Positions 7,125 to 13,903 of a stretch of DNA of 16,276 nt are shown piece by piece. The number at the start of each line of letters is the position of its first letter. Position 1 is the first letter of the stretch. This DNA comes from DAISWL01 sp036826375 (GTDB lineage Bacteria; Patescibacteriota; Saccharimonadia; Saccharimonadales; HK-STAS-PATE-42), in the NCBI GenBank assembly GCA_036826375.1, contig DAISWL010000014.1, positions 1 through 16,276 on the forward strand, given 5' to 3'. Made by a program: the position numbers and the translations under genes. The notes below the pieces were generated by a model. It did not search any database. It saw only the letters and a list, made by a program, of their open reading frames with translations, and was not told where the DNA came from.

Positions 7125-7577
7125 TTAACCTTGAAGAGCTATCCAACGCTCTAACCTTTTAATAATTAACCATTCTCGTTTGGGGTTATCATTAAGCTTA
7201 AGTAGATTTTGGGCCTCAGAGATACTAACCCACTCACGTCCAGAATGCTCTGAATCCATCGGTTGGAGATCTTCAGATTTAAGTTTAGCGGCATAATAAT
7301 GAGTAACCTTGTTGATTGATTTGCCGTTACCAATAAACTCAGCTGATATGGCGCCCAGATAATACTCAAGGTCTACCGTGGCTCCGCTTTCTTCTAAAAT
7401 CTCTCTCTTAGAGCAAGCTTCTAGAGATTCACCAGGCTCTAAAGTTCCTTTTGGTAAATGATAAGTTTTTCTGCCCTCGTCAATCCTCGAGAGCAATAGA
7501 ACCTGATCGGAACTATAAACCACGCCGCCAGATGCAACGTTGTACGGATCCCCGTCGCTAGCATAATATGAAATCAT
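7125..7577 (-). CDS. Nudix hydrolase (Ap4A hydrolase / MutT-like)
   Basis: A 150-residue Nudix protein. The Nudix box runs from about residue 44 to 66: G, then E at the x5 position, then REILEESG, with all metal-binding glutamates present. The preceding LPKGTLEPGES resembles diadenosine tetraphosphate hydrolases more than classical MutT, so hydrolysis of Ap4A or a related nucleoside polyphosphate is likely; the substrate is inferred. The gene lies between pyk and rsmA on the same strand (29 and 6 bases). No Shine-Dalgarno is visible; a TATAAT box ends 8 bases before the ATG, indicating a leaderless mRNA from its own promoter inside the pyk-Nudix gap. Confidence 0.9.
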   Translation of the reverse strand: MISYYASDGDPYNVASGGVVYSSDQVLLLSRIDEGRKTYHLPKGTLEPGESLEACSKREILEESGATVDLEYYLGAISAEFIGNGKSINKVTHYYAAKLKSEDLQPMDSEHSGREWVSISEAQNLLKLNDNPKREWLIIKRLERWIALQG

Positions 7578-7585
7578 TAAGCTTT

Positions 7586-7591
7586 ATTATA
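7586..7591 (-). promoter_or_regulatory. -10 box of a probable leaderless Nudix mRNA
   Basis: TATAAT on the minus strand (7591 to 7586) is followed by 8 bases and ATG 7577. The intervening bases, with the A of the ATG, form half of a TTAAGCTT word. It would give the Nudix-rsmA pair a promoter of its own. The -35 match (TAGAAT) is partial. Confidence 0.5.
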
Positions 7592-7606
7592 ACAAACCAG
7601 TTATTT

Positions 7607-9037
7607 TTATTCTAAAACTCTAAGCTTAATAGTATCAGTTTGACCAGGTGTGCCGGGATATTTATCCGCTAGAATCAAAACTATATCAGCGGGAGCGAGA
7701 ATATCTTCAGATCGTAGCCAATCTGTTAGCTTGGTTGCGGCAAATTCATCTTTTGGTCTAACGAAACTTCTGACCCCATATACTATAGCCAGCTTATTAG
7801 CCGTACCCTCTAAATGAGTAACTGCCATGATGGGCATTTTTGGTCGCCAAGATGAAACACTCATGGCCGTTTTACCGGATGCAGTCTCAACAACTATAGC
7901 GGTAGCTTGAACCTTTTTAGCGATAGCTATAGCCGATTGAGCGACAACTTCGCCTATAGAGTAATCGTGGCTTGGCTCGAAAGATGCCGCCACCCTGCTA
8001 TTCTTTTGAGTGTAGGATATAACCTTATCCATGGTTTCAATTGCTTCAATTGGATATTGCCCCATGGCAGTTTCATCGCTTAGCATTGTTGCATCGGCTC
8101 CAACTATTACGGCAGTAGCGATATCTGATATGTCAGCTCTAGAAGCTTCTGGAGACGAAACCATACTTGATAACATCTGAGTAGCGACGATACATACTTT
8201 TTCATAACGTAAGCAGGCCGCAATTAGATTTCTCTGAATAACCGGAACTTTCTCTGGCTCAATTTCATAGGCTAAATCCCCACGAGCCACCATTAATGCG
8301 TCGCTTTCTAGACAGATTTTATCAATGTTATCCAGAGCAGCTCTGGTTTCAATCTTAGCAATAATAAAAGCATCGCTACCCCCAGCTTTCAAAATATCTC
8401 TAAGCTCGCGGATATCTTTTTCTGTGTTAACAAAACTTAATGCTACGTAATCTACATCCAGGCTGAGGCCGAATTCGATATCTGCACGATCTTTATCTGT
8501 TATAACTGAGTTGGTGAATGTTGTATCGGGTAGATTAATCCCCTTCTTCTGGGTAGTTAGCCCATCGTTAATAACTTCAATTTTTAAAGATTGAGTTTCA
8601 GAATCTACTTCAAGAATCTTAGTTTTTATTTTGCCATCAAATATGAATAGACGCTCGCCAGGTTTGACATCTTCTGATATATTGGTTTGAATCGGTAAAA
8701 CCTTCTCTATCAAATTAAGCTTAGCACCGGGCTCAGCAGTTAAAATCCAAACTTCGCCAGCACTAAGCTTAATCTCATGGTCGAACTCGCCTAAGCGTAT
8801 TTTAGGTCCTTGAAGATCTTGGATTATAGCCACCGGTTTACCGTATTCAAGGCTGGCTTGACGTATCCATTTAACGTGCTGGGCCTTCTGGGGATGATCT
8901 CCATGGCTAAAATTGAGTCTGAAACCGTTAACCCCGGAACTCATCATCTGGTAAATCATATCGTAGCTATCGGTTGAAGGACCGACGGTTGCGATAATTT
9001 TAGTTTGTTTTACGTGGCTTAAATCTAGTTTTTTCAT
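7607..9037 (-). CDS. pyk: Pyruvate kinase
   Basis: A 476-residue pyruvate kinase, which makes pyruvate and ATP from phosphoenolpyruvate and ADP. Family motifs are in order: TKIIATVGPST (12-22), GFRLNFSHGD (38-47) with the phosphate/K+ binding Arg40, Asn42 and Ser44, QDLQGPKIRLG (73-83), the catalytic lysine in IIAKIET (Lys228, Glu230), the metal/ADP motif VARGDL (250-255), and ATQMLSSM (285-292). A normal-length C-terminal domain is present. Small departures from the textbook motif are RGDLAYE for RGDLGVE and MLSDETA for MLSGETA. It starts at ATG 9037 with a TATAAT box 9 bases upstream and no Shine-Dalgarno, so it is probably leaderless. It heads the pyk-Nudix-rsmA run. Confidence 0.97.
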   Translation of the reverse strand: MKKLDLSHVKQTKIIATVGPSTDSYDMIYQMMSSGVNGFRLNFSHGDHPQKAQHVKWIRQASLEYGKPVAIIQDLQGPKIRLGEFDHEIKLSAGEVWILTAEPGAKLNLIEKVLPIQTNISEDVKPGERLFIFDGKIKTKILEVDSETQSLKIEVINDGLTTQKKGINLPDTTFTNSVITDKDRADIEFGLSLDVDYVALSFVNTEKDIRELRDILKAGGSDAFIIAKIETRAALDNIDKICLESDALMVARGDLAYEIEPEKVPVIQRNLIAACLRYEKVCIVATQMLSSMVSSPEASRADISDIATAVIVGADATMLSDETAMGQYPIEAIETMDKVISYTQKNSRVAASFEPSHDYSIGEVVAQSAIAIAKKVQATAIVVETASGKTAMSVSSWRPKMPIMAVTHLEGTANKLAIVYGVRSFVRPKDEFAATKLTDWLRSEDILAPADIVLILADKYPGTPGQTDTIKLRVLE

Positions 9038-9163
9038 ATTATCAATATTATAGCAGCTTAGAGATTTAAGTTTAAGAATTATTACCCTCGATAGTTTGCT
9101 CCGACGAAAAACTATATATTCAGATTATCCCCCTAATAAATACAATCTCAACGATGATTATAA
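9038..9163 (-). promoter_or_regulatory. pyk promoter region (TATAAT at 9047-9052)
   Basis: The trmD-pyk gap on the minus strand. TATAAT (9052 to 9047) ends 9 bases before the pyk ATG, predicting a leader of about 2-3 nt. At 17-base spacing the -35 position falls inside a TTAAGTTTAA word (9066-9075). Further upstream, ATAGTTT (9091-9097) and AAACTAT (9109-9115) can form a hairpin, but no poly-T follows on either strand, so I do not call it a terminator for trmD. Confidence 0.5.
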
Positions 9164-9811
9164 CTAAGCTGATTTAGAATTATCTTGCTTCCATTTTTCA
9201 ATCTCGGCGTGATTGCCGCTTAAAAGAACTTCTGGCACTTTTTGACCTCTAAATTCTTCTGGCCTGGTGTATTGTGGATGCTCCAGCTGATATTTAGCTC
9301 CGAAGCTTTCATTTTCGGTTGCATCCTCACCGCCTAGAACTCCGGGAAGCAGCCGGGCTACGGAATCTGCCAGTATTGCTGCCGGTAATTCTCCACCGGT
9401 TAATACGTATTCGCCAATGCAAAACTGCTCATCTACTAAACTTAATATCCGCTGATCGTAGCCTTCGTAGTGTGGGCAAATTATAATCATATTCTGATTT
9501 TGATCGGCTAACTTTTGAGCTTTAGCCTGATTCCACTTTTCTCCGCTCGGAGTTGGCAGAAAAACTTTAGCCCCGGGGTTAAGCTTAAGAGCCTCTTCCA
9601 CCGCTTTGAAGATGGGCTCTGGCTTGAGCAACATTCCCGGACCGCCTCCGTAGGGTTTGTCATCTATTTGTTTGCGCGGGCCGGAGCCGAACTGGCGCAA
9701 ATCAATGTAATTAAGTTTAAGGATCCCATTTTTAATAGCATTGAACAGCATGCTGTATTCTAAACTTGCTTTTAGGTTATCCGGGAAAAGAGTGATGAAA
9801 GTTATTTGCAT
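9164..9811 (-). CDS. trmD: tRNA (guanine37-N1)-methyltransferase TrmD
   Basis: A 215-residue SPOUT-class methyltransferase that puts the N1-methyl group on G37 next to the anticodon, preventing +1 frameshifting. Motifs are ITFITLFPD at the N-terminus, DDKPYGGGPGM, HYEGYDQR, the knotted SAM-binding segment IGEYVLTGGELPA, and HPQYTRPEEF. It is somewhat shorter than the roughly 240-255 residues of most TrmD, the C-terminal domain being compact. The usual CG(R/H)YEG reads CPHYEG. The gene follows the aldo/keto reductase after only 2 bases and has no Shine-Dalgarno, so it should be translated from the same message. The normal partners rimM and rpsP are not here and rplS is 4 kb away on the other strand. 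Confidence 0.96.
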   Translation of the reverse strand: MQITFITLFPDNLKASLEYSMLFNAIKNGILKLNYIDLRQFGSGPRKQIDDKPYGGGPGMLLKPEPIFKAVEEALKLNPGAKVFLPTPSGEKWNQAKAQKLADQNQNMIIICPHYEGYDQRILSLVDEQFCIGEYVLTGGELPAAILADSVARLLPGVLGGEDATENESFGAKYQLEHPQYTRPEEFRGQKVPEVLLSGNHAEIEKWKQDNSKSA

Positions 9812-9813
9812 GG

Positions 9814-10692
9814 CTATCCGAGTTTCATGTTAATGAATTCATCCATACTTGATCTAGGATTTGGCTCACTGGCTATATTCTTTTCTATAAAACTAACGTC
9901 GTCTGAGCTTAGGGGGTTACCATCTATCAGGGAAAAAATATCTCGCCAATGTCCTTGGCTAGCTGCTGAGACTGTAATTAAAGCCCCTTTTTTTAGAACA
10001 TAGGCTATTGCAATTTGAAAATTACTAACCCCTTTTTCTTTAGCTAACTTATTTAAAACTGGGTTAGTCTTAATTTTATCGGTTAAATCAGCCATGACCC
10101 TGTAGGCTTGAAATGCTATATTATTATCTTGACAATATCTCAGTAGGCCAGAATCAATTGCTTCTCTATTAAACACATTTAAACTGACTTGGTCGACCCT
10201 TATTGGATACTTGGATATTTTTTTAGCATACTCCAACAACTCTATGCTAAAGTTAGAAACACCTATGTTCTTAATCCTGCCTGAATCAACGAACCTAGAA
10301 ACAACAGCGAAATAATTCTTAAGTCTAATTGTATTATTATTTTCAGCTGGAGCATGCAAAAGGTAGTAATCTATCACATCTATATCCAGCCTTTCGAAGC
10401 TCCCCTCGATAGCTGATCTTATTTCTTGTTTGGAGTTGAGTTTAAGTCTGCTGTGCTTGGTCAATATTTTTAACTCAGATATAGTTTCAGGGTCCAATCT
10501 CTTTATGGCTAGGCCAACTAGCTCCTCGCATTTTCCATTGGCATAATTCTGAGCTGTATCTATCAATCTAACGCCAGATTTTATAGCTAATAATATTTTT
10601 TGAATATCTGCTTCATCGTCATTATTAGGATCAGGATCTTTGGTTCCGCCCATTAGCCAAGTGCCTAGTGCTATTTTTGGAAAATCATTCAT
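9814..10692 (-). CDS. Aldo/keto reductase
   Basis: A 292-residue NAD(P)H-dependent oxidoreductase of the AKR superfamily with a (beta/alpha)8 barrel. The catalytic tetrad is visible: Asp and Tyr in IDTAQNYANG, Lys in KILTKHS, His in YYLLHAP. The downstream IKNIGVSNF motif is also typical. The physiological carbonyl substrate cannot be named. I chose ATG 10692 (MNDFPKIALGTW) because it matches the family's N-terminus; the frame remains open to a TTG at 10722. There is no good Shine-Dalgarno; TAAAAT ends 7 bases before the ATG, so it is probably leaderless. It is transcribed with trmD. No exact TTAAGYTTAA word lies in this gene, unlike most neighbours, which might mean later acquisition. Confidence 0.93.
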   Translation of the reverse strand: MNDFPKIALGTWLMGGTKDPDPNNDDEADIQKILLAIKSGVRLIDTAQNYANGKCEELVGLAIKRLDPETISELKILTKHSRLKLNSKQEIRSAIEGSFERLDIDVIDYYLLHAPAENNNTIRLKNYFAVVSRFVDSGRIKNIGVSNFSIELLEYAKKISKYPIRVDQVSLNVFNREAIDSGLLRYCQDNNIAFQAYRVMADLTDKIKTNPVLNKLAKEKGVSNFQIAIAYVLKKGALITVSAASQGHWRDIFSLIDGNPLSSDDVSFIEKNIASEPNPRSSMDEFINMKLG

Positions 10693-10699
10693 ATCCTCA

Positions 10700-10705
10700 A
10701 TTTTA
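10700..10705 (-). promoter_or_regulatory. -10 box of a probable leaderless AKR-trmD mRNA
   Basis: TAAAAT on the minus strand (10705 to 10700) lies 7 bases before ATG 10692, the same geometry as for the kinase, Nudix and pyk genes. It sits in the T-rich tail of the upstream terminator. Confidence 0.4.
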
Positions 10706-10745
10706 CCATAAAAACAAAACAACCCATCTTAATTTAAGATGGGTT
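10705..10745 (-). terminator. Intrinsic terminator of khpA (minus strand)
   Basis: AACCCATCTTAA (10721-10732) and TTAAGATGGGTT (10734-10745) are perfect inverted arms; in RNA this gives a stem of at least 9 bp with a small AT loop. Read on the minus strand it is followed by the T-rich run GTTTTGTTTTTATGG. It separates khpA from the AKR-trmD unit. Confidence 0.75.
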
Positions 10746-10762
10746 AGAATTTTGCCACATAA

Positions 10763-10818
10763 AGCTCCCTAAAGTTCTCTAGGCTTTAGGCTCGCATGAG
10801 CTGTATTTTTGTTTTTTT
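10763..10818 (+). other. Structured intergenic element with plus-strand terminator-like end
   Basis: CCTAAAG (10768-10774) pairs with CTTTAGG (10784-10790). This stem is enclosed by AGCTC (10763-10767) and GAGCT (10798-10802). An alternative small hairpin, GCTC-GCAT-GAGC (10790-10801), is followed by TGTATTTTTGTTTTTTT on the plus strand, which resembles an intrinsic terminator. No plus-strand gene lies upstream to need one, since the AKR gene points the other way. It may be the end of a small plus-strand RNA, an antisense stop, or part of the khpA 3' UTR (minus strand). No clear plus-strand promoter was found. Confidence 0.3.
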
Positions 10819-10868
10819 AAATTTCCTTTCTGACTAAACTTATCTTAAGCTTTTTCAGACTAAATAGA

Positions 10869-11318
10869 TTATATATCTAAATCATCTAGATCTGCAAGCT
10901 CTTTTCTGGTTTTGCTTGCTAAATCAGATTCTGATGATGTTTCTTCCACAACCTCATCTGTTATTGTTTCCACAGCCTCTGTGGAGTTATCCTCTTCAGG
11001 TACTGAAGCTTGAGCGTCATCTTCATCTTTTTGAACTGGTGCTGAATATTGACGTTCGCCTTCTGGCCTATCGGTATCTACAATTTTTAGGTTATAGCGG
11101 GCATCATTTTTTTTACCTAGCGAACGAAGTAAGGTTCTAATACTCTGAGCAGTTGCTCCGTGTTTGCCGATGACGCGTCCTAAATCTTCAGGATTAACAG
11201 TTAGAGTTAGCAGCACGCCTTTTTCATCTACTATTCTATCTATTCTGACATCATCAGGATTTGCTACTAATGATTTCACGACGAATTCAACGAATTGCTG
11301 ATCTATGGTTGATGGCAT
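10869..11318 (-). CDS. khpA: KH-domain RNA-binding protein KhpA with long acidic tail
   Basis: A 149-residue protein whose first 80-85 residues are a single KH domain of the KhpA (YlqC) family. The GxxG RNA-binding loop is GKHG at residues 51-54, preceded by LGRVI and followed by ATAQSIRTLL. KhpA usually stops near residue 75-80; here about 65 further residues form a low-complexity tail very rich in Asp, Glu, Ser and Thr, probably disordered. KhpA is a small RNA chaperone linked to cell division and sRNA binding in other bacteria. Unlike several neighbours it has a strong Shine-Dalgarno (GGAGG about 5 bases from ATG) and a normal leader with TATAAT at 11349-11354. Confidence 0.92.
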   Translation of the reverse strand: MPSTIDQQFVEFVVKSLVANPDDVRIDRIVDEKGVLLTLTVNPEDLGRVIGKHGATAQSIRTLLRSLGKKNDARYNLKIVDTDRPEGERQYSAPVQKDEDDAQASVPEEDNSTEAVETITDEVVEETSSESDLASKTRKELADLDDLDI

Positions 11319-11348
11319 TTTTCCTCCTTTATTGTTGATTACAAGTTT

Positions 11349-11354
11349 ATTATA
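11349..11354 (-). promoter_or_regulatory. -10 box for khpA
   Basis: TATAAT on the minus strand (11354 to 11349) would start transcription about 25 nt before ATG 11318, leaving room for the GGAGG ribosome binding site. The -35 match is poor. Confidence 0.5.
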
Positions 11355-11378
11355 CCATTAATAATGTTATAAGGTATA

Positions 11379-11407
11379 TTGTTTATATTAAGCTTAAGTG
11401 CTATAAA
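11379..11407 (+). promoter_or_regulatory. Promoter of the aquaporin gene with TTAAGCTTAA in its spacer
   Basis: TTGTTT (11379-11384), a 17-base spacer and TATAAA (11402-11407) form a plausible promoter with a start near 11414 and a leader of about 37 nt. A full TTAAGCTTAA palindrome (11388-11397) lies in the spacer, where a dimeric regulator would block or reshape the promoter. This may instead just be one of the many copies of that word. Confidence 0.45.
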
Positions 11408-11450
11408 TTAGTTAGCTATTATTTTAATAATATAAGGAGGAACATCACTA

Positions 11451-12239
11451 ATGGCTGAAAAGAAATCAAAAAAAGTTTCTGTTATAGAGAAAATTGCAAC
11501 TCTACCAGAGATTGTAGCAGAGTTCTTAGGAACTTTCGGTTTAAGTTTTGCTGTACTAGCTTCAGCTAAAGCTGCAGCCGGCGCCGGCATCGTTGGCCAA
11601 TATAATTCTTTAGATAAAACTGTAGAAACAATGCAGAAGCTAGGTACAGACCCAGCATCAGGCGCTACCGTAACAGCATCTACCTTTGTGATTGCTACTG
11701 GCGTTATCGCAGCATTCACTCTAGCTATTTTTGTACTAACAATTGGTAAAGTTTCAGGCTCTAACATTAACCCCGCCGTAACCTTTAGTTTATGGGCCAG
11801 CGGTCAAACTAAAACGATGAAAGCTATCAGTTATATGCTAGCTCAGTTTGCAGGAGCTTTCGCCGCATTTGCAGTATCTACCCGTTTCTTGCCAAGCCAA
11901 GCCTTTTCAGGCTTCGTTGCAACAGGAAGTTGGTCTCTATTCTCAGCTGAAGCAATAGGAGCAATGATATTTGTATTTGGTGTTACTAACGCAGTGCTAA
12001 ATAAAAAAGAAGGTATCGAAGCCGCTTTAACAGTTGGTGGATCTCTATTCTTAGGTATAGTTTTTGCCGGTTTCGTCGCCGGAGCTGGCATATTGAATCC
12101 AGCAGTAGCTCTAGCAACTAAGAGTTTCAGTTGGGCTCACGTAGCAGGACCACTAGTAGGATCACTAGTTGGTGCTTTTGTCGCTCACTTCTTGAATGGC
12201 AAACAAAAAGAGTTCAGCTTCTTCGGTTTAAATAAGTAG
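11451..12239 (+). CDS. MIP-family channel (aquaporin / glycerol facilitator-like)
   Basis: A 262-residue protein with six probable membrane spans (about 20-40, 78-99, 122-145, 160-182, 192-211, 228-248) and the two half-helix loops of the major intrinsic protein fold. The first NPA motif is at 107-109 in GSNINPAVT, the second at 216-218 in GAGILNPAVAL. MIP channels conduct water, glycerol or other small neutral solutes across the cytoplasmic membrane. In nearly all aquaporins the second motif is NPAR, the arginine forming the selectivity filter; here the residue is Val219, so selectivity is probably altered. Residues 1-18 are a lysine-rich cytoplasmic tail. The Shine-Dalgarno AAGGAGG is strong (spacing 10) and a terminator follows, so the gene is monocistronic. 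It contains no TTAAGYTTAA word. Confidence 0.93.
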   Translation: MAEKKSKKVSVIEKIATLPEIVAEFLGTFGLSFAVLASAKAAAGAGIVGQYNSLDKTVETMQKLGTDPASGATVTASTFVIATGVIAAFTLAIFVLTIGKVSGSNINPAVTFSLWASGQTKTMKAISYMLAQFAGAFAAFAVSTRFLPSQAFSGFVATGSWSLFSAEAIGAMIFVFGVTNAVLNKKEGIEAALTVGGSLFLGIVFAGFVAGAGILNPAVALATKSFSWAHVAGPLVGSLVGAFVAHFLNGKQKEFSFFGLNK

Positions 12240-12259
12240 AACGTTACTTAAAAATTTGG

Positions 12260-12299
12260 ACCCCTAATCTTTTGAAAGATTGGGGGTTCTTTTTATTAT
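12260..12299 (+). terminator. Intrinsic terminator of the aquaporin gene
   Basis: ACCCCTAATCT (from 12260) pairs with AGATTGGGGGT (to 12287), giving a stem of about 11-12 bp with one T-G pair and a small loop, followed by TCTTTTTATTAT. A strong rho-independent terminator 20 bases after the stop codon. Confidence 0.92.
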
Positions 12300-12313
12300 G
12301 TTAATATAAAGAT

Positions 12314-12637
12314 ATGTTCATAGTCATTTATGTTACTCACAATAACCTAGAATCCGCCAAAAAGATGGCAACTCACTTGTTAAGCTTAAAGCTGATTGCA
12401 TGCGTTAATTACCTACCAATAGCGGCCGCATATTGGTGGAATGGCGAAATTGCCACAGGCGAAGAATCTGTAACGCTACTTAAAACTTCCGCTAAAAACT
12501 GGGATAGATTAAAAATTGAAATTGAAAAAGTTCACCCATACGAAACCCCATGTATTATGAAATTTAATGTTGAAGCTAACGAGGCTTATGAGGAATGGAT
12601 AGAGAAAGAAAGCTCAGCTGAGAAAATTGAAGATTAA
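12314..12637 (+). CDS. cutA: CutA divalent-ion tolerance family protein
   Basis: A 107-residue CutA1 protein. Family landmarks are the N-terminal strand FIVIYVTHNN, then LIACVNYLPI, the YWWNGEI segment, and the highly conserved HPYETP motif near residue 75. CutA1 forms very stable ferredoxin-like trimers resembling PII proteins. The name comes from a copper-tolerance phenotype in E. coli, but the molecular role is unsettled. There is no Shine-Dalgarno: TAATAT ends 6 bases before the ATG, or TATTAT 14 bases before, so the mRNA has a very short leader or none. Its TAA stop lies within a TTAAGCTTAA palindrome that also holds the stop of the convergent folA gene. Confidence 0.94.
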   Translation: MFIVIYVTHNNLESAKKMATHLLSLKLIACVNYLPIAAAYWWNGEIATGEESVTLLKTSAKNWDRLKIEIEKVHPYETPCIMKFNVEANEAYEEWIEKESSAEKIED

Positions 12638-12639
12638 GC

Positions 12640-13140
12640 TTAATCCCTACTATACTCTACAAAACTAAAATCGTACTGGTTGCGATCATCTTTTTTGAAC
12701 TTCAATTCAGATGTTTTACGCCAAACTCGAGAATCTATTTTCGGGAAAAAGGCATCAGCCTTATCATCAGAAAAATCAACTTCTGTAATGTATAGCTTAT
12801 CAGCTAAACTTAAGGTCTGGCTGTAGATTTCCCCTCCTCCGATAATAAACACCTCTTGTCCTCCAATATTATTAGATTCCTTGCTAAGCTTAAGAGCTTG
12901 CTCTACCGAATCTGCTACCAAGATGCCCTCTTTTTTATAGCTTTGATTTCTAGTTATCACAACATTGGTTCTACCAGGTAGAGTCCTGCCTATGCTCTCA
13001 AAAGTTTTTCGGCCCATTATTATAGTTTTGCCCATGGTTAAGTTTTTGAAATGCTTAAGATCTTCCGGCAAAGACCAGGGCAACTGACCTTTAATACCTA
13101 TTTCATTATTTTTTCCGATGGCGGCTATTAGGGATATCAT
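12640..13140 (-). CDS. folA: Dihydrofolate reductase
   Basis: A 166-residue DHFR, which reduces dihydrofolate to tetrahydrofolate with NADPH. Motifs are the N-terminal SLIAAIGKNNEIG, GQLPWSLPEDL with the catalytic acid at Asp27, the NADPH-binding IIMGRKTFESIG and LPGRTNVVITR, FIIGGGEIY, and a C-terminal beta hairpin. No thymidylate synthase is adjacent, whereas the two are often paired. No Shine-Dalgarno precedes ATG 13140; TATAGC ends 11 bases upstream and another TATAAT lies about 50 bases upstream. It is convergent with cutA, separated by 2 bases. Confidence 0.97.
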   Translation of the reverse strand: MISLIAAIGKNNEIGIKGQLPWSLPEDLKHFKNLTMGKTIIMGRKTFESIGRTLPGRTNVVITRNQSYKKEGILVADSVEQALKLSKESNNIGGQEVFIIGGGEIYSQTLSLADKLYITEVDFSDDKADAFFPKIDSRVWRKTSELKFKKDDRNQYDFSFVEYSRD

Positions 13141-13207
13141 AATTTTAAATTGCTATAGCGTCTTTTTTGTTGTAAACGTTTTTGATCATTATATTAAATC
13201 CCTAAGT

Positions 13208-13843
13208 TTAATCTTTCACTTTTATCCCCAGATTAGCAGCTAACTGTAGTGATATTTCTACTAGCTGGGTTTCACTAATTATAGCACCTCTCATAGAACT
13301 GATTCCATTAATATCAGATAGCGAGTTGGCGGAGCTGAAATCTACCTCTTCCATTTCAACTTTGTCGAAATTAGTGGAAGCTAAGTTGCAACTCATAAAA
13401 TCTAGACGTTTAAGTTTAGTCTGATAGAAATCTGATTCGGTCATCTCGCAATCTTTAAACTTAACATCTTTAAATTGAGAGAACCTGAAATTAGCGAAAT
13501 CTAATTTACACCCATTAAACTTAATATTGGCCAGTCTGCTATCTGGGATAAGAATGCCGGTGGCTCGACAATTTACGAATTCAACCGATTCAAAAATGCA
13601 ATCATTAAAATCGCTAGCAATTAGATCACAATCCTTAAAAATAACTCTCTTGAAATAGCCTTTCTTAAGTTTACAAGAGCTGAAGTTGACTTTATCAAAA
13701 ACACCTTCAACCGCAGAGATGTTAGTTAAGTTGCAATCGGCGTCTAAGCTTAAATTTAAGTTAGATAGAATAAACTGGCAAATTTCATCATCTGCTTCTA
13801 GTTTGTTAAGAGATGCCCAATTATTACTGATCTTTAAGTTCAA
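13208..13843 (-). CDS. Pentapeptide repeat protein, Qnr-like architecture
   Basis: A 211-residue pentapeptide-repeat protein that should fold as a right-handed quadrilateral beta helix. Repeats of the type (C/A/S)xLxx or (C/A/S)xFxx run from about residue 45 to 175, e.g. NFSSCKL, FKDCDL, FNDCIF, FKDCEM, FMSCNL. Cysteines at 72, 92, 112, 132 and 152 are exactly 20 residues apart, one helical turn each, so they stack in a ladder. After the repeats comes GISSMRGAIISETQLVEIS and a final helix ending in LGIKVKD, resembling the C-terminal dimerisation segment of Qnr/MfpA-type gyrase-protecting DNA mimics, which also have about 190-220 residues. Gyrase as target is inference. The start is a TTG at 13843 with AAGG 8 bases upstream. 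Five or more TTAAGYTTAA words lie in the gene, one holding the stop codon. Confidence 0.9.
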   Translation of the reverse strand: MNLKISNNWASLNKLEADDEICQFILSNLNLSLDADCNLTNISAVEGVFDKVNFSSCKLKKGYFKRVIFKDCDLIASDFNDCIFESVEFVNCRATGILIPDSRLANIKFNGCKLDFANFRFSQFKDVKFKDCEMTESDFYQTKLKRLDFMSCNLASTNFDKVEMEEVDFSSANSLSDINGISSMRGAIISETQLVEISLQLAANLGIKVKD

Positions 13844-13903
13844 CTTTTATACCTTAATTTCATATTAATACCCCTACAGTATAGCAAGTTATAAATAAAG
13901 ATG

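Noticed and set aside
10693..10722. N-terminal extension of the aldo/keto reductase to TTG 10722
   Set aside because: It would begin inside the khpA terminator, and the extra residues (MFCFYGKIED) are not part of the AKR fold.
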